From contig NZ_JACYOX010000005.1 in NCBI RefSeq assembly GCF_015352955.1, positions 1 through 64,000 on the forward strand: DNA of 64,000 nucleotides, in the 5' to 3' direction. The notes under the pieces are model-generated. The model saw nothing but the letters and a program-made list of their open reading frames with translations. It was not told the origin of the DNA and searched no databases. A program made the position numbers and the translations under genes. Below, one piece after another: positions 48,199 to 60,057 of this stretch; the stretch's first letter is position 1; the number at the start of each line of letters is the position of its first letter. Origin of the DNA: Noviherbaspirillum soli (GTDB lineage: Bacteria; Pseudomonadota; Gammaproteobacteria; Burkholderiales; Burkholderiaceae_D).

Positions 48199-51072
48199 AT
48201 GTCAGACAACAAGCCCAGCAAACCAGCCAGCAAGCCGCAAAGCCGTTATCCGGTCAACATGCCCGAGACGCCCTTCCCGATGCGCGGCGATCTCGCCAAG
48301 CGCGAACCCCAGTGGGTCAAGCAGTGGCAGGAGCGCAAGGTCTACCAGAAGATCCGGGAAGCATCGGCGCAGCGCGAGAAGTTCATCCTGCATGACGGCC
48401 CGCCGTATGCCAATGGCGACATCCACATCGGCCACGCGGTCAACAAAATCCTGAAGGACATGATCGTCAAGTCGCGCCAGCTGGCCGGCTTCGACGCGCA
48501 GTACGTGCCGGGCTGGGACTGCCACGGCATGCCGATCGAGATCCAGATCGAGAAGCAGTATGGCAAGGGCCTGCCGACCGCCGAGGTGCTGGCCAAGTCG
48601 CGCGCCTATGCGGCCGAGCAGATCGAGCGCCAGAAGAAGGATTTCATCCGGCTGGGCGTGCTGGGCGAATGGGACAATCCGTACAAGACCATGAACTTCA
48701 GCAATGAAGCCGACGAGATCCGCGCGCTCGGCGCCATCCTGGAAAAGGGCTATGTGTACCGCGGCCTGAAGCCGGTGAACTGGTGCTTCGACTGCGGCTC
48801 GGCGCTGGCCGAGGCGGAAGTCGAATACCAGGACAAGCGCGACCCGGCCATCGATGTCGGCTTCGCCTTCGCCCAGCACGACCGCCTTGCCACTGCCTTC
48901 AACCTGTCGGGCTTGCCCACCGACAAGGGCTATGCGGTGATCTGGACCACCACGCCCTGGACCATCCCGGCCAACCAGGCGCTGAACGTGCATCCCGAAT
49001 TCAGCTACGCGCTGGTGCAGACCGAGCGCAACGGCGAGCCGCTGCTGCTGCTGCTGGCCGCCGACCTGGTCGACGACTGCCTGGCGCGCTATGGCCTGTC
49101 CGGCCGCGTGATCGCCACCTGCGCCGGCGCGGCGCTGTCGGGCATCGCCTTCCGCCATCCGCTGGCCACGGCCGACGCCGGCTACGACCGGCTCTCGCCC
49201 ATCTATCTCGGCGACTATGTGACCCTGGACGCCGGCACCGGCATCGTCCACTCCTCGCCGGCCTATGGCGTCGACGACTTCCTTTCCTGCAAGGCGCACG
49301 GCATGAAGGACGACGACATCATCAACCCGGTGATGGGCGACGGCCGCTACGCTTCCTGGCTGCCGCTGTTCGGCGGCATGACGATCTGGGAAGCGTCCAA
49401 GCCGATCTGCGGCGCGCTGGAAGCGGCCGGCTCGCTGTTCAAGCTGGTGATGTTCGACCACAGCTACATGCACTGCTGGCGCCACAAGACGCCCATCATC
49501 TACCGCGCAACCTCGCAATGGTTCGCCGGCATGGACGTGGCGCCCAAGGCAGGCGGCGAGACCCTGCGCGAGGCCGCGCTGCGCGGCATCGAGGAAACCG
49601 CCTTCTTCCCGAGCTGGGGCAAGGCCCGCCTGCACGGCATGATAGCCAACCGGCCCGACTGGACCCTGTCGCGCCAGCGCCAGTGGGGCGTGCCGATGGC
49701 CTTCTTCGTCCACAAGGAAAGCGGCCAGCTGCATCCGCGCACGCCCGAGCTGCTGGAAGCGGTGGCCAAACTGGTCGAGCAGCAAGGCATCGAAGCCTGG
49801 CATGCGCTCGATCCGCGCGAGCTGCTGGGCGACGAGGCCGACATGTACGTGAAGAACCGCGACACCCTGGACGTCTGGTTCGACTCCGGCACCACCCACC
49901 AGACCGTGCTGCGCGGCTCGCACCGCCAGCAACTGGACTTCCCGGCCGACCTCTACCTGGAAGGCTCGGACCAGCACCGCGGCTGGTTCCACTCCTCGCT
50001 GCTGACCTCGTCCATGCTCAATGGCCGCGCCCCCTACAAGGCGCTGCTGACCCACGGCTTCGTGGTCGATGGCGAAGGCAAGAAGATGTCCAAGTCCAAG
50101 GGCAACGTGGTGGCGCCGCAAAAGGTGTCGGACTCGCTCGGCGCGGAAATCCTGCGCCTGTGGGTGGCCGCCACCGACTACTCGGGCGAGCTGTCGATCT
50201 CCGACGAGATCCTGAAGCGCGTGGTGGAAAGCTATCGCCGCATCCGCAACACGCTGCGCTTCCTCCTGGCCAACACCGCCGACTTCAACCCGGCCGAGCA
50301 TGCGGTGCCGGTGGCCGACATGCTGGAAGTGGACCGCTATGCGATCGCCCGCATGCAGCAGCTGCAGGACGAGATCCTGGCCCATTTGCAGGCGTACGAA
50401 TTCCACCCGGTGACCGGCAAGCTGCAGATGTACTGCTCGGAGGACCTGGGCGGCTTCTATCTCGACATCCTGAAGGACCGGCTCTACACCGCCGGCGCAG
50501 ACTCGACGATCCGCCGCTCGGCGCAGACCGCGATCTGGCACATCACCCACGCGCTGCTGCGGCTGATGGCGCCCATCCTGTCCTTCACCGCCGAGGAAGC
50601 CTGGTCCTACTTTGCCGGCGAACAGGCCTATGCCGCCAGCGGCGAGACCATCTTCACCCAGACCTTCTACCTGCTGCCGCACGTGGAAGACGGCGCTGCG
50701 CTGCTGGACAAGTACAGCCGCATCCGCGAAGTGCGGGCCGAAGTGACCAAGGAACTGGAAGAAGTGCGGGTATCCGGCGCGATCGGCTCCTCGCTCCAGG
50801 CCGAGGTCGAGATCGCCGCCGACGACGAGCGGCGGGCCTTGCTGGAAAGCCTGGGCGACGACCTGAAGTTCGTGCTGATCACCTCCGCCGCCCGGGTCGG
50901 CCCGGCCGCCGACGGCCAGGCCGGCGTCAAGGTCACGCCGTCGGATGCGGAAAAGTGCGAGCGCTGCTGGCACTACCGCCAGGATGTCAATGCAGACGCA
51001 CGCTACCCCGGCATCTGCGGACGCTGCGTCTCCAATCTCTACGGCCCCGGCGAAGCGCGCCGCTGCGCCTAG
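48199..51072 (+). CDS. ileS: Isoleucyl-tRNA synthetase
   Basis: IleS charges tRNA-Ile with isoleucine and edits valine. The 957-residue length is normal. The class I motifs are present: [10 protein letters not shown] near residue 85 and KMSKSKGN near 631. A CP1 editing domain lies between. The C-terminus carries a zinc-binding Cys cluster ([17 protein letters not shown] then CGRCVSNLY), which fits the E. coli-type enzyme. The ATG at 48199 has no strong Shine-Dalgarno but matches the family start. It is followed by lspA after 84 bases. Confidence 0.98.
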   Translation: MSDNKPSKPASKPQSRYPVNMPETPFPMRGDLAKREPQWVKQWQERKVYQKIREASAQREKFILHDGPPYANGDIHIGHAVNKILKDMIVKSRQLAGFDAQYVPGWDCHGMPIEIQIEKQYGKGLPTAEVLAKSRAYAAEQIERQKKDFIRLGVLGEWDNPYKTMNFSNEADEIRALGAILEKGYVYRGLKPVNWCFDCGSALAEAEVEYQDKRDPAIDVGFAFAQHDRLATAFNLSGLPTDKGYAVIWTTTPWTIPANQALNVHPEFSYALVQTERNGEPLLLLLAADLVDDCLARYGLSGRVIATCAGAALSGIAFRHPLATADAGYDRLSPIYLGDYVTLDAGTGIVHSSPAYGVDDFLSCKAHGMKDDDIINPVMGDGRYASWLPLFGGMTIWEASKPICGALEAAGSLFKLVMFDHSYMHCWRHKTPIIYRATSQWFAGMDVAPKAGGETLREAALRGIEETAFFPSWGKARLHGMIANRPDWTLSRQRQWGVPMAFFVHKESGQLHPRTPELLEAVAKLVEQQGIEAWHALDPRELLGDEADMYVKNRDTLDVWFDSGTTHQTVLRGSHRQQLDFPADLYLEGSDQHRGWFHSSLLTSSMLNGRAPYKALLTHGFVVDGEGKKMSKSKGNVVAPQKVSDSLGAEILRLWVAATDYSGELSISDEILKRVVESYRRIRNTLRFLLANTADFNPAEHAVPVADMLEVDRYAIARMQQLQDEILAHLQAYEFHPVTGKLQMYCSEDLGGFYLDILKDRLYTAGADSTIRRSAQTAIWHITHALLRLMAPILSFTAEEAWSYFAGEQAYAASGETIFTQTFYLLPHVEDGAALLDKYSRIREVRAEVTKELEEVRVSGAIGSSLQAEVEIAADDERRALLESLGDDLKFVLITSAARVGPAADGQAGVKVTPSDAEKCERCWHYRQDVNADARYPGICGRCVSNLYGPGEARRCA

Positions 51073-51156
51073 ACCGCGGCACCAGCACCGGCATCCGACA
51101 ACGCGGGCGGCGCAATGCGCCGCCCGCCTCTCCAACCGCACCGATAGCGACCTTCC

Positions 51157-51663
51157 ATGGCCACCATCAAGAAAACCGTCTTCACTCCCAAACCCGCCGC
51201 CGGCATCACGCCATGGCTGTGCATCGCCGCCCTGGTGGTGCTGGTCGACCAGCTGACCAAGATCATGATCACCCAGATGTTCAGCTACGGCCAGAGCAAG
51301 CCCGTGACCTCCTTTTTCAACCTGGTGCTGGCCTATAACAAGGGCGCCGCCTTCAGCTTCCTGGCAGCCGAGGGCGGCTGGCAGCGCTATCTGTTCTCCG
51401 GCATCGCGATTGCCGCCGCCGCCTTCATCATCTACCTGTTGAAGCGCCATGCCGGCCAGCGCCTGTTCTGCTGGGCCCTGGCACTGGTGCTGGGCGGCGC
51501 AATCGGCAACCTGATCGACCGCATCGCCTACGGCCATGTGATCGACTTCCTCGATGTCCATGTCGCCGGCTGGCACTGGCCCGCGTTCAACATTGCAGAC
51601 AGCGCAATATGCATAGGCGCTGCGATGTTTATCATTGACGAACTGCGCCGCGTCAACCGCTAG
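51157..51663 (+). CDS. lspA: Lipoprotein signal peptidase II
   Basis: LspA is a membrane aspartyl protease that removes the signal peptide from diacylglyceryl-prolipoproteins, acting after Lgt. The 168-residue protein has four predicted helices, with conserved [11 protein letters not shown] near the first catalytic region, [12 protein letters not shown], and the catalytic aspartates in [18 protein letters not shown] and [11 protein letters not shown]. It is 84 bases downstream of ileS and 25 bases before coaBC, part of the same conserved cluster. Confidence 0.97.
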   Translation: MATIKKTVFTPKPAAGITPWLCIAALVVLVDQLTKIMITQMFSYGQSKPVTSFFNLVLAYNKGAAFSFLAAEGGWQRYLFSGIAIAAAAFIIYLLKRHAGQRLFCWALALVLGGAIGNLIDRIAYGHVIDFLDVHVAGWHWPAFNIADSAICIGAAMFIIDELRRVNR

Positions 51664-51688
51664 GCGCCGCCCCCCACGGAGCATGTTC

Positions 51689-52885
51689 ATGGAACTCGAC
51701 GGCAAGAAAATCGTTCTCGGCCTGACCGGCGGCATCGCCTGCTACAAGTCGGCGGAGCTGACCCGCGCCCTGGTCAAGGCCGGCGCCTCGGTGCAGGTGG
51801 CAATGACACAGGCAGCCACCCAGTTCATCACGCCGGTGACGATGCAGGCGGTGTCGGGCAAGCCGGTCTTCTTCGACCAGTGGGACGCGCGCATTCCCAA
51901 CAACATGGCCCACATCGACCTGACCCGCGATGCCGACGCCATCGTGATCGCGCCCTGCTCGACCGACTTCATGTTCAAGCTGGCGCATGGCGCCTGCGAC
52001 GACCTGCTGTCGACGCTGTGCATCGCCCGCCCGGCCAGCGTGCCGCTGCTGGTGGCGCCGGCGATGAATGTCGAGATGTGGCAGAACCCGGCCACCCGCC
52101 GCAATGCCGCGCAGCTGAAGGCCGACGGCATCGCCGTACTCGGCCCGGCCGCCGGCGAACAGGCCTGCGGCGAGGTCGGCATGGGCCGCATGCTGGAGCC
52201 GGAACAGCTGCTGGAAGAGATCATCGCGTCCTTCATTCCCAAGGCGATGGCCGGCAGGCGGGTGCTGATCACCGCCGGCCCGACCTTCGAGCCGATCGAC
52301 CCGGTGCGCGGCATCACCAACCTGTCCTCGGGCAAGATGGGCTACGCCATCGCCCGCGCCGCCCGCGAAGCTGGCGCCGAAGTGCTGCTGGTGTCCGGGC
52401 CTACCGGCCTGCCCGCGCCCTACGGCGTCAGGCGCATCGACGTTCTGACCGCGCAGCAGATGCATGACGCCGTGATGGCGCAGGTGCCCGGCCAGGATGT
52501 GTTCATCGCCGTGGCCGCGGTGGCCGACTGGCGGGTGGCCAATGCCAGCGCGCAGAAACTGAAAAAGGACAACAGCGGCGCCATGCCGGCGCTGGTGTTC
52601 GAGCAGAATCCCGACATCCTTGCCTCGGTTGCCGCTTTGGCAAATAAGCCGTATTGTGTCGGCTTCGCCGCCGAATCAGACAACCTGCTGGAGTACGGCC
52701 GCGCCAAGCGCGAGAGGAAAGGCATTCCGCTCCTGGTCGGCAATATCGGTCCCAGCACCTTCGGCAGCGACCGCAATGAACTGGTGCTGTTCGACCAGCA
52801 CGGACACACCGCAATGCCCGCGGCAGACAAGCTGCATCTCGCACGACAGTTAATCAGTGAAATCGCCAGTCGACTGCGCGCCTGA
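51689..52885 (+). CDS. coaBC: Phosphopantothenoylcysteine decarboxylase/phosphopantothenate-cysteine ligase
   Basis: This bifunctional enzyme joins phosphopantothenate to cysteine and decarboxylates the product, two steps of coenzyme A synthesis. The 398-residue protein has the N-terminal decarboxylase (MELDGKKIVLGLTGGIACYK with FMN binding, and the substrate-binding PAMNVEMWQNPATRRN) and the C-terminal ligase (VLITAGPTFEPIDPVRGITN and NLSSGKMGYAIARAA). The start at 51689 is chosen because GGAG is 7 bases upstream; an ATG at 51683 is too close. It is 25 bases after lspA. Confidence 0.97.
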   Translation: MELDGKKIVLGLTGGIACYKSAELTRALVKAGASVQVAMTQAATQFITPVTMQAVSGKPVFFDQWDARIPNNMAHIDLTRDADAIVIAPCSTDFMFKLAHGACDDLLSTLCIARPASVPLLVAPAMNVEMWQNPATRRNAAQLKADGIAVLGPAAGEQACGEVGMGRMLEPEQLLEEIIASFIPKAMAGRRVLITAGPTFEPIDPVRGITNLSSGKMGYAIARAAREAGAEVLLVSGPTGLPAPYGVRRIDVLTAQQMHDAVMAQVPGQDVFIAVAAVADWRVANASAQKLKKDNSGAMPALVFEQNPDILASVAALANKPYCVGFAAESDNLLEYGRAKRERKGIPLLVGNIGPSTFGSDRNELVLFDQHGHTAMPAADKLHLARQLISEIASRLRA

Positions 52886-52933
52886 CCCGGCGCATCATGC
52901 AGCGGGCTGCCGGTTTCCCCATCACCGAAAGCC

Positions 52934-53383
52934 ATGAAAAAACTCGACGTCAAAATTCTCGATCCGCGCATGAAGGAAGTGCTGCCCGCCTACGCCACCG
53001 GCGGCAGCGCCGGCCTGGACCTGCGTGCCGCCCTGCGCGAGCCGCTGACCATCGCGCCCGGCAGCACCCATCTGGTTCCCACAGGCCTGGCCATCCATAT
53101 CGGCGACCCGGCTTATGCCGCGATGATCCTTCCGCGCAGCGGCCTGGGCCACAAGCACGGCATCGTGCTGGGCAACCTGGTCGGCCTGATCGACTCCGAT
53201 TACCAGGGCGAGCTGATGGTCTCCACCTGGAACCGCGGCCAGACCGAATTCGTGCTGCAACCGATGGAACGCCTGGCGCAGCTGGTCATCGTGCCGGTGC
53301 TGCAGGTCGAACTGAACGTGGTCGAGTCCTTCGACCTGAGCGAACGCGGCGCCGGCGGTTTCGGCAGCACCGGGAAACACTGA
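52934..53383 (+). CDS. dut: dUTP diphosphatase
   Basis: Dut hydrolyses dUTP to dUMP and so prevents uracil incorporation into DNA and supplies dTMP precursors. The 149-residue trimeric-type protein contains the five motifs: [55 protein letters not shown] and the C-terminal [13 protein letters not shown] arm. It lies 48 bases after coaBC and closes the cluster, 10 bases before the M48-like gene. CoaBC and Dut are neighbours in many proteobacteria. Confidence 0.97.
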   Translation: MKKLDVKILDPRMKEVLPAYATGGSAGLDLRAALREPLTIAPGSTHLVPTGLAIHIGDPAYAAMILPRSGLGHKHGIVLGNLVGLIDSDYQGELMVSTWNRGQTEFVLQPMERLAQLVIVPVLQVELNVVESFDLSERGAGGFGSTGKH

Positions 53384-53393
53384 GGAGACATTC

Positions 53394-54509
53394 ATGCCGA
53401 TGAAACCCATTTCTCTGCGAAACCGCATCGGCCGTCAGGCCCGCCTGGCGGCGCTGCCCATGATCTTCCTGGCCGGCTGCGCCAGCCAGGTGCCGCTGAA
53501 CATGCCCGCACCCGGCATGCCGCGCCTGCCCCAGCAGGACATGCCGCCGGCACCCACGGCCGTCGTGCCCGCCGCACCCACCCCGCAGCAGGCCATGCTG
53601 CGCGATATCGTCAGCCAGCAGGACCGGCTGTACCGGGTCGCCGCACCGCTCCTGGTCAACAATACCGAACTGTGCAAGGGCAATGCCCGCAACCTGCTCG
53701 GCTTCACCGCCAAGAACCGCTATTCCTTTTCCGATGAACTGAGCGAAGCCGCGCAGCAGCTGTACGGCATGGATGACAGGCTGCAGGTAATGGGCGTGCT
53801 CAACGGCAGTGGCGCGGCACGGGCCGGCATCCGCATCGGCGACAAGCTCGACATGGTGGAAGGCAAGCCGGTGCCGCCCGGCCCCGGCGCGGAGCGCCAG
53901 GCCGCCACCATGCTGGCGCCGCTGATCACCCGCAACGCATCGGCGAAGCTGACCATGCTGCGCAATGGCCAGCCAGTCCAGGTCACGGTGCCCTTCACTC
54001 GTGCCTGCGCCTACAGCATCGAGTTGGGCAATGCGGATAACGTCAATGCCTATAACGACGGCCGGCGCGTGCTGATCACCCGCGGCATGATGAACTTCGC
54101 CGCCAGCGACAATGAACTGGCCTATGTGCTGGCCAAGGAAATGGCGCACAACTCGCTCAATCATGCACGCGTACAGCGCACCACGGCGACCGCAGGCGCC
54201 ATCATCGACAACCTGGTCCGGATCCGTCCCGACATGGCAAGCATGGCCGGCCTTTCCGGCATGAAGCCGATGCCGCAGACCATGGATGCCGCGTCCGACA
54301 CCCTGGCGCTCTACATGCTGGCGCGGGCCGGCTACAACATCGACCAGGCGCCGCGTTTCTGGGAGCGGCTTGCGTCCCAGTATCCGCCCAGCGTCCTCAA
54401 CGGCTACACCGCGCTGCATCCCGCCACATCCTACCGGCTGTCCGTGATGGACAAGATCCTTCAGGACGTGAAGACCAAGCAGGCTCAGCGCCAGCCGCTG
54501 CTGCCCTGA
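53394..54509 (+). CDS. M48-like lipoprotein with PDZ domain and degenerate zinc site
   Basis: The 371-residue protein has a lipoprotein signal (PMIFLAGC, Cys29), a Pro-rich stretch, a PDZ-like domain (about 130-200, LQVMGVLNGSGAARAGIRIG) and an M48-type peptidase domain. In active relatives the zinc motif is HExxH; here the first His is Lys248 (LAKEMAHNSLNH, with Glu249 and His252), and the position of the third ligand, expected as Glu in an EAD-type motif, is Ala300 (AASDTLALYML). Both changes are clear in the DNA (aag at 54135, gcg at 54291). So the protein is likely a non-catalytic, chaperone-like or regulatory outer-envelope lipoprotein. It starts 10 bases after dut. Confidence 0.8.
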   Translation: MPMKPISLRNRIGRQARLAALPMIFLAGCASQVPLNMPAPGMPRLPQQDMPPAPTAVVPAAPTPQQAMLRDIVSQQDRLYRVAAPLLVNNTELCKGNARNLLGFTAKNRYSFSDELSEAAQQLYGMDDRLQVMGVLNGSGAARAGIRIGDKLDMVEGKPVPPGPGAERQAATMLAPLITRNASAKLTMLRNGQPVQVTVPFTRACAYSIELGNADNVNAYNDGRRVLITRGMMNFAASDNELAYVLAKEMAHNSLNHARVQRTTATAGAIIDNLVRIRPDMASMAGLSGMKPMPQTMDAASDTLALYMLARAGYNIDQAPRFWERLASQYPPSVLNGYTALHPATSYRLSVMDKILQDVKTKQAQRQPLLP

Positions 54510-54582
54510 ACTGTCGGGGCGCGGCGCTCCTTTGCGCTGCGCCTTTCCGGTCACCTGCTTTCGCATGGCGAGCGGCCAAATA

Positions 54583-54614
54583 AAAAGCCCGGACTGTTGC
54601 CAGTCCGGGCTTTT
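54583..54614. terminator. Bidirectional terminator between the M48-like gene and clpA
   Basis: A perfect 14-base stem (aaaagcccggactg and complement) with a TTGC loop has A/T runs on both sides, so it serves both convergent genes. Confidence 0.92.
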
Positions 54615-54635
54615 CTGATGCTGCTCCCTGAAGGC

Positions 54636-56936
54636 TTACTCGACTTCCACCGCTTCCGGCGTCGATGCTGCCGGCGGCACATCGCCCTCGACGAATTCGA
54701 GCTTGATCTGCTCGTTCTCGTCCAGATCCACCGTCACGCGCCCGCCTTCCACCAGCCTGCCGAACAGCAGTTCGTCGGCCAGCGCCTTGCGTATCATGTC
54801 CTGGATCAGGCGTGACATCGGCCGCGCGCCCATCAGCGGATCGAAGCCCTTGCGCCCCAGGAACTTGCGCAGGCTGTCCGAGAACACGGCTTCCACCTTC
54901 TTCTCGTGCAGTTGCTCTTCCAGCTGCATCAGGAACTTGTCGACCACGCGCAGGATGATTTCCTCGTCCAGCGCACGGAAGCTGATGATGGAATCGAGAC
55001 GGTTGCGGAATTCCGGCGTAAACATTCGCTTGATATCCGCCATCTCGTCGCCGGCTTCCTTCTTCTCGGTAAAGCCGATGGTCCGCTTCTGCAGGCTTTC
55101 CGCGCCAGCATTGGTGGTCATGATGATGATCACGTTGCGGAAGTCAGCCTTGCGGCCGTTGTTGTCCGTCAGCGTGCCATGGTCCATCACCTGCAGCAGG
55201 ATATTGAAGATATCCGGATGCGCCTTCTCGATCTCGTCCAGCAGCAGAACCGCATGCGGCTTCTTGGTGATCGCCTCGGTCAGCAGACCGCCCTGGTCAA
55301 AGCCCACATAGCCCGGAGGCGCGCCGATCAGGCGGCTCACCGCATGCCGCTCCATGTACTCCGACATGTCGAAGCGGATCAGCTCGATGCCCAGGATGAA
55401 CGCCAGCTGCTTGGCCACCTCGGTCTTGCCGACACCGGTCGGGCCGGAGAACAGGAAGGAACCGATAGGCTTGTCGGTCTTGCCCAGGCCGGCACGCGCC
55501 ATCTTGATGGCCGATGCCAGCGCCTCGATCGCCGGGTCCTGGCCGAAGACCACGTTCTTCAGGTCGCGATCGATGGTCTGCAGCTTGGTGCGGTCATCCT
55601 GGTTGACCGACTGCGGTGGAATCCGCGCGATCTTCGAGATGATGTCCTCGATGTCAGACTTGCCTATCGTTTTCTTTTGCTTGGACTTCGGCAGGATGCG
55701 CTGCGCCGCGCCCGCTTCGTCGATCACGTCGATTGCCTTGTCGGGCAGATGACGGTCATTGATGAAGCGTGCCGCCAGTTCCGCCGCCGAGGTCAGCGCC
55801 GAAGCCGAATACTTCACGCCGTGATGCTCCTCGAAGCGCGACTTCAGGCCACGCAGGATCTGGATGGTCTGCTCGACCGTCGGCTCGTTCACGTCGATCT
55901 TCTGGAAACGACGCGACAGCGCATGATCCTTTTCGAACACCCCACGGAACTCGGTGTAGGTGGTCGCGCCGATGCACTTCAACTGTCCGCTCGACAATGC
56001 CGGCTTCAGCAGATTCGACGCATCCAGCGTGCCGCCCGATGCCGAACCCGCACCGATGATGGTGTGGATCTCGTCAACGAAAAGGATGCCGTTCGGGTTG
56101 TCCTTCAATTGCTTGAGGACGGACTTCAGGCGCTGCTCGAAGTCGCCGCGATACTTGGTGCCAGCCAGCAGCGCGCCCATGTCCAGTGAATAGACCACGG
56201 CATTCTGCAGGATTTCCGGCACTTCGCCCTGCACCACGCGCCATGCCAGGCCTTCCGCGATGGCAGTCTTGCCAACGCCAGCCTCGCCTACCAGCAGCGG
56301 ATTGTTCTTGCGCCTGCGGCAGAGGGTCTGGATCACGCGTTCCACTTCGGACTCGCGACCAATCAGCGGATCGATCTTGCCTTCGGCAGCCAGCTTGTTC
56401 AGGTTCTGCGTGAACTGATCCAGCGGGCTTTCCTTTTGCTGGGCTTCGGTCTGCGCTTCTTCCGAACCCTCGGGCGCCTTCTGCGATTCCGCCTGGCTGT
56501 CCTTGCGCACGCCATGCGAAATGAAGTTCACCACGTCCAGGCGGGTTACGCCCTGCTGGTGCAGGTAATAAACGGCATGCGAATCCTTTTCGCCGAAGAT
56601 CGCCACCAGCACATTGGCGCCGGTCACTTCCTTCTTGCCGTTCGATGCCGACTGCACGTGCATGATGGCGCGCTGAATCACGCGCTGGAAACCGAGCGTA
56701 GGCTGGGTATCAACCTCGCTCGAACCAGGCACGGTCGGCGTATTGTCGTTGATGAAATTCGTCAGCGTCTTGCGCAGATCTTCGATGTTGACCGCGCAGG
56801 CCCGCATCACTTCCGCCGCTGACGGGTTGTCGAGCAGTGCCAGCAGCAGATGCTCTACCGTAATAAATTCGTGCCGGGCCTGTCGGGCCTCGACAAATGC
56901 CATGTGCAAACTTACTTCCAATTCCTGAGCAATCAT
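54636..56936 (-). CDS. clpA: ATP-dependent Clp protease ATP-binding subunit ClpA
   Basis: ClpA unfolds substrates and feeds them to ClpP; it recognises N-degron substrates given by ClpS. The 766-residue protein has the N-terminal Clp repeat domain ([20 protein letters not shown]), two AAA+ modules with Walker A in [12 protein letters not shown] and [12 protein letters not shown] and Walker B motifs LFVDEIHTI and [12 protein letters not shown], and the ClpP-binding IGL-type region after residue 600 is expected. The start overlaps the clpS stop by 4 bases (ATGA) with GGAGG before it. ClpP is elsewhere. Confidence 0.97.
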   Translation of the reverse strand: MIAQELEVSLHMAFVEARQARHEFITVEHLLLALLDNPSAAEVMRACAVNIEDLRKTLTNFINDNTPTVPGSSEVDTQPTLGFQRVIQRAIMHVQSASNGKKEVTGANVLVAIFGEKDSHAVYYLHQQGVTRLDVVNFISHGVRKDSQAESQKAPEGSEEAQTEAQQKESPLDQFTQNLNKLAAEGKIDPLIGRESEVERVIQTLCRRRKNNPLLVGEAGVGKTAIAEGLAWRVVQGEVPEILQNAVVYSLDMGALLAGTKYRGDFEQRLKSVLKQLKDNPNGILFVDEIHTIIGAGSASGGTLDASNLLKPALSSGQLKCIGATTYTEFRGVFEKDHALSRRFQKIDVNEPTVEQTIQILRGLKSRFEEHHGVKYSASALTSAAELAARFINDRHLPDKAIDVIDEAGAAQRILPKSKQKKTIGKSDIEDIISKIARIPPQSVNQDDRTKLQTIDRDLKNVVFGQDPAIEALASAIKMARAGLGKTDKPIGSFLFSGPTGVGKTEVAKQLAFILGIELIRFDMSEYMERHAVSRLIGAPPGYVGFDQGGLLTEAITKKPHAVLLLDEIEKAHPDIFNILLQVMDHGTLTDNNGRKADFRNVIIIMTTNAGAESLQKRTIGFTEKKEAGDEMADIKRMFTPEFRNRLDSIISFRALDEEIILRVVDKFLMQLEEQLHEKKVEAVFSDSLRKFLGRKGFDPLMGARPMSRLIQDMIRKALADELLFGRLVEGGRVTVDLDENEQIKLEFVEGDVPPAASTPEAVEVE

Positions 56937-57247
56937 GCTTCCTCCATCACGCATTGCAGAGGGTGCCCTGCCTTGCGCGCGTGCGTTAAAACCAGTTCCA
57001 CTTTAGTGCTGGCGATATCCTTGGGATACACGCCACACATGCCTTTACCATCTCGATGAACCTTGAGCATGATTTGCGTCGCCGTTTCACGATCCTTGTT
57101 GAAGTACTCCTGGATGATCGCCACGACGAATTCCATGGGGGTGTAATCGTCGTTCAACAATAATACTTGATACATCGGCGGCGGTTGGAGCTTTTCCTGC
57201 TGCTCCTTGCGCTCTATTACAGTATCGTTTTGGTCCTTGGTTGCCAT
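56933..57247 (-). CDS. clpS: ATP-dependent Clp protease adaptor ClpS
   Basis: ClpS delivers proteins with destabilising N-terminal residues to ClpAP. The 104-residue protein has a flexible N-terminus with charged residues and then the family core: [20 protein letters not shown], the Asp-rich acceptor, followed by [16 protein letters not shown] and [16 protein letters not shown]. The ND motif that recognises N-degrons is intact. It is 4-base coupled to clpA. It is divergent from cspA with a 324-base gap. Confidence 0.97.
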   Translation of the reverse strand: MATKDQNDTVIERKEQQEKLQPPPMYQVLLLNDDYTPMEFVVAIIQEYFNKDRETATQIMLKVHRDGKGMCGVYPKDIASTKVELVLTHARKAGHPLQCVMEEA

Positions 57248-57571
57248 GCGTTTCTTCTACTGCCTTCATGTCGGCCTCCGTACCAGCGAGCCGATGGTCA
57301 TTGATATAGGCATCGATATTACGCCCTTTCTTGTTGAAGCGCAGATGACGTTCGAATGCTCAAAATCAAGGGAAGTTCGCGTCAAATTTCAGACTTTTGG
57401 CCTGCCGGCAAAAAACTTGACTTTTTTAAAATTTCCGCGAACAATGTAGATTATCAATTAATGCAACCAAGCATTATTGATCGAAGTGAGCAGGTTATAA
57501 GAGGGGGCAGCGTTGCATGAAGCTTCTGCTTTTACGGCTCGTGTGATTGTTAATATTTGAAAGACGCTTTT
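57248..57571. other. Intergenic region between clpS and cspA with a long cspA leader
   Basis: A 324-base AT-rich gap. A TTGACT box (57417-57422) begins an AT-rich promoter-like stretch, although no perfectly spaced -10 is clear; if transcription starts near 57440-57460 the cspA mRNA would have an untranslated leader of well over 100 bases, as for cold-shock genes in which leader structure governs expression. A clpS promoter must lie towards 57260-57330. I see no gene. Confidence 0.5.
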
Positions 57572-57778
57572 ATGGCAACTGGTACCGTTAAGTGGTTCAA
57601 TGATTCCAAAGGTTTTGGCTTTATTACTCCTGATGACGGCGGCGAAGATTTGTTTGCACACTTTTCCGCAATCAACATGAGTGGCTTCAAGACTCTCAAA
57701 GAAGGTCAAAAAGTGAATTTCGACGTCACGCAGGGCCCAAAAGGCAAGCAAGCTTCGAACATCCAGGCTGCTTCCTGA
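57572..57778 (+). CDS. cspA: Cold-shock protein (CspA family)
   Basis: A 68-residue single cold-shock domain that binds single-stranded RNA and DNA and acts as an RNA chaperone. The RNP1 and RNP2 motifs are in [11 protein letters not shown] and DLFAHFSAI, following [12 protein letters not shown]. The gene has a lower GC than its neighbours, common for csp genes. A long AT-rich leader precedes it and a strong terminator follows after 20 bases. Its regulation is probably by leader structure; direct temperature response cannot be shown. Other CspA paralogues would lie elsewhere. Confidence 0.96.
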   Translation: MATGTVKWFNDSKGFGFITPDDGGEDLFAHFSAINMSGFKTLKEGQKVNFDVTQGPKGKQASNIQAAS

Positions 57779-57796
57779 GATCCAAACGGACATCAT

Positions 57797-57827
57797 CAAA
57801 ATCCCCGCACTGCGGGGATTTTTTTTG
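57797..57827 (+). terminator. Terminator after cspA
   Basis: A stem of aaaatccccgc with gcggggatttt around a 3-base loop is followed by TTTTTT. Confidence 0.9.
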
Positions 57828-57865
57828 CCCTGCTTCCCTAAAAGCAAACATGTTCCGGTAGCTTC

Positions 57866-57900
57866 CCAACAAAAAAGAAGCCGGAGTGATCCGGCTTCTT
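57866..57900 (-). terminator. Terminator after icd
   Basis: A perfect 11-base stem (aagaagccgga / tccggcttctt) with a GTGA loop is followed on the minus strand by TTTTTTG. It is convergent with the cspA terminator about 45 bases away. Confidence 0.88.
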
Positions 57901-57919
57901 AATCAGGCAAATCGCCGCT

Positions 57920-59173
<1,254 letters not shown>

Positions 59174-59421
59174 CGTTGTCTCCGGAAGGAAGGCCGAAAA
59201 AATTTATTTCAAATACAAAACATGATGAAAGCTTGGAGCGTGAATTTGCTTTGGCGTTCTGACTGATTTCAAACCGTTCTTATATAAGACAGAAGACCTG
59301 TGTTGCATTGAGCATCACAATTCTACCCTAGACCGTTGCTGCGACTGACCAGTCGAGACGGCTCGCGCCCGCGCGGCAAGTACAATCCGGTGTCATACAT
59401 CGCTGCCGCCATCCTTTCGCC

Positions 59422-59985
59422 ATGCCTCTTATCCTGTTCAACAAGCCATTCCAGGTAATGTGCCAGTTTTCCGCCCACGCCACCCGACCGACCCTGGCGG
59501 ATCACCTTACGATTCCAGGCATCTATCCCGCCGGTCGCCTGGACGCGGACAGTGAGGGCCTGGTGCTGCTGACCGATGACGGCCGCCTGCAGCATGACAT
59601 CAGTCATCCGGTGCAGAAGCTGGCCAAGACCTACCTGGCGCAGGTGGAAGGGGTGGTGACCGACGAGGCATTGCAACGCCTGCGTGCGCCGCTCGATCTG
59701 GGAGATTTCATTACCCTGCCCTGCCAGGCTGTTCGCATCGAGGAACCCGGCTGGCTGTGGCCGCGTACGCCACCCATCCGGGCGCGGCTCGGCATACCGG
59801 CAAGCTGGATTGCACTGACCCTGACGGAGGGAAAGAACCGGCAGGTGCGCCGGATGACTGCAGCGGTTGGCCTGCCGACCCTGCGCCTGATACGTATCGC
59901 GATCGGCCCTTACGCGCTCGCCACCCACCCGCTGCTGCCAGGTGAATGGATGGAAGTCTCGCCGCTGGAGATACGGCGCAAGTAG
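59422..59985 (+). CDS. rluE: 23S rRNA pseudouridine synthase (RluE-type)
   Basis: RluE converts U2457 in 23S rRNA to pseudouridine. The 187-residue protein begins MPLILFNKPFQVMCQFSA and has the catalytic Asp motif GRLDADSEGLVLLTDDG with KTYLAQVEG and the C-terminal LTEGKNRQVRRMTAAVGLP. It is short, without an S4 domain, as typical for the RsuA/RluE branch. Specificity for U2457 rather than another site comes from the family, not from visible residues. It is divergent from icd. Confidence 0.92.
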   Translation: MPLILFNKPFQVMCQFSAHATRPTLADHLTIPGIYPAGRLDADSEGLVLLTDDGRLQHDISHPVQKLAKTYLAQVEGVVTDEALQRLRAPLDLGDFITLPCQAVRIEEPGWLWPRTPPIRARLGIPASWIALTLTEGKNRQVRRMTAAVGLPTLRLIRIAIGPYALATHPLLPGEWMEVSPLEIRRK

Positions 59986-60057
59986 CGCGTCGAATACGCT
60001 GAGCGTAACGGCGGCCGGTCAGCCGCAACGACGCCCAATACCTTGCGTGCGGCGCTG

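Noticed and set aside
48202-51735. A 1177-codon minus-strand frame across ileS and lspA
   Set aside because: It is antisense to unmistakable ileS and lspA, has the composition of a shadow frame, and lacks a ribosome binding site and domains.
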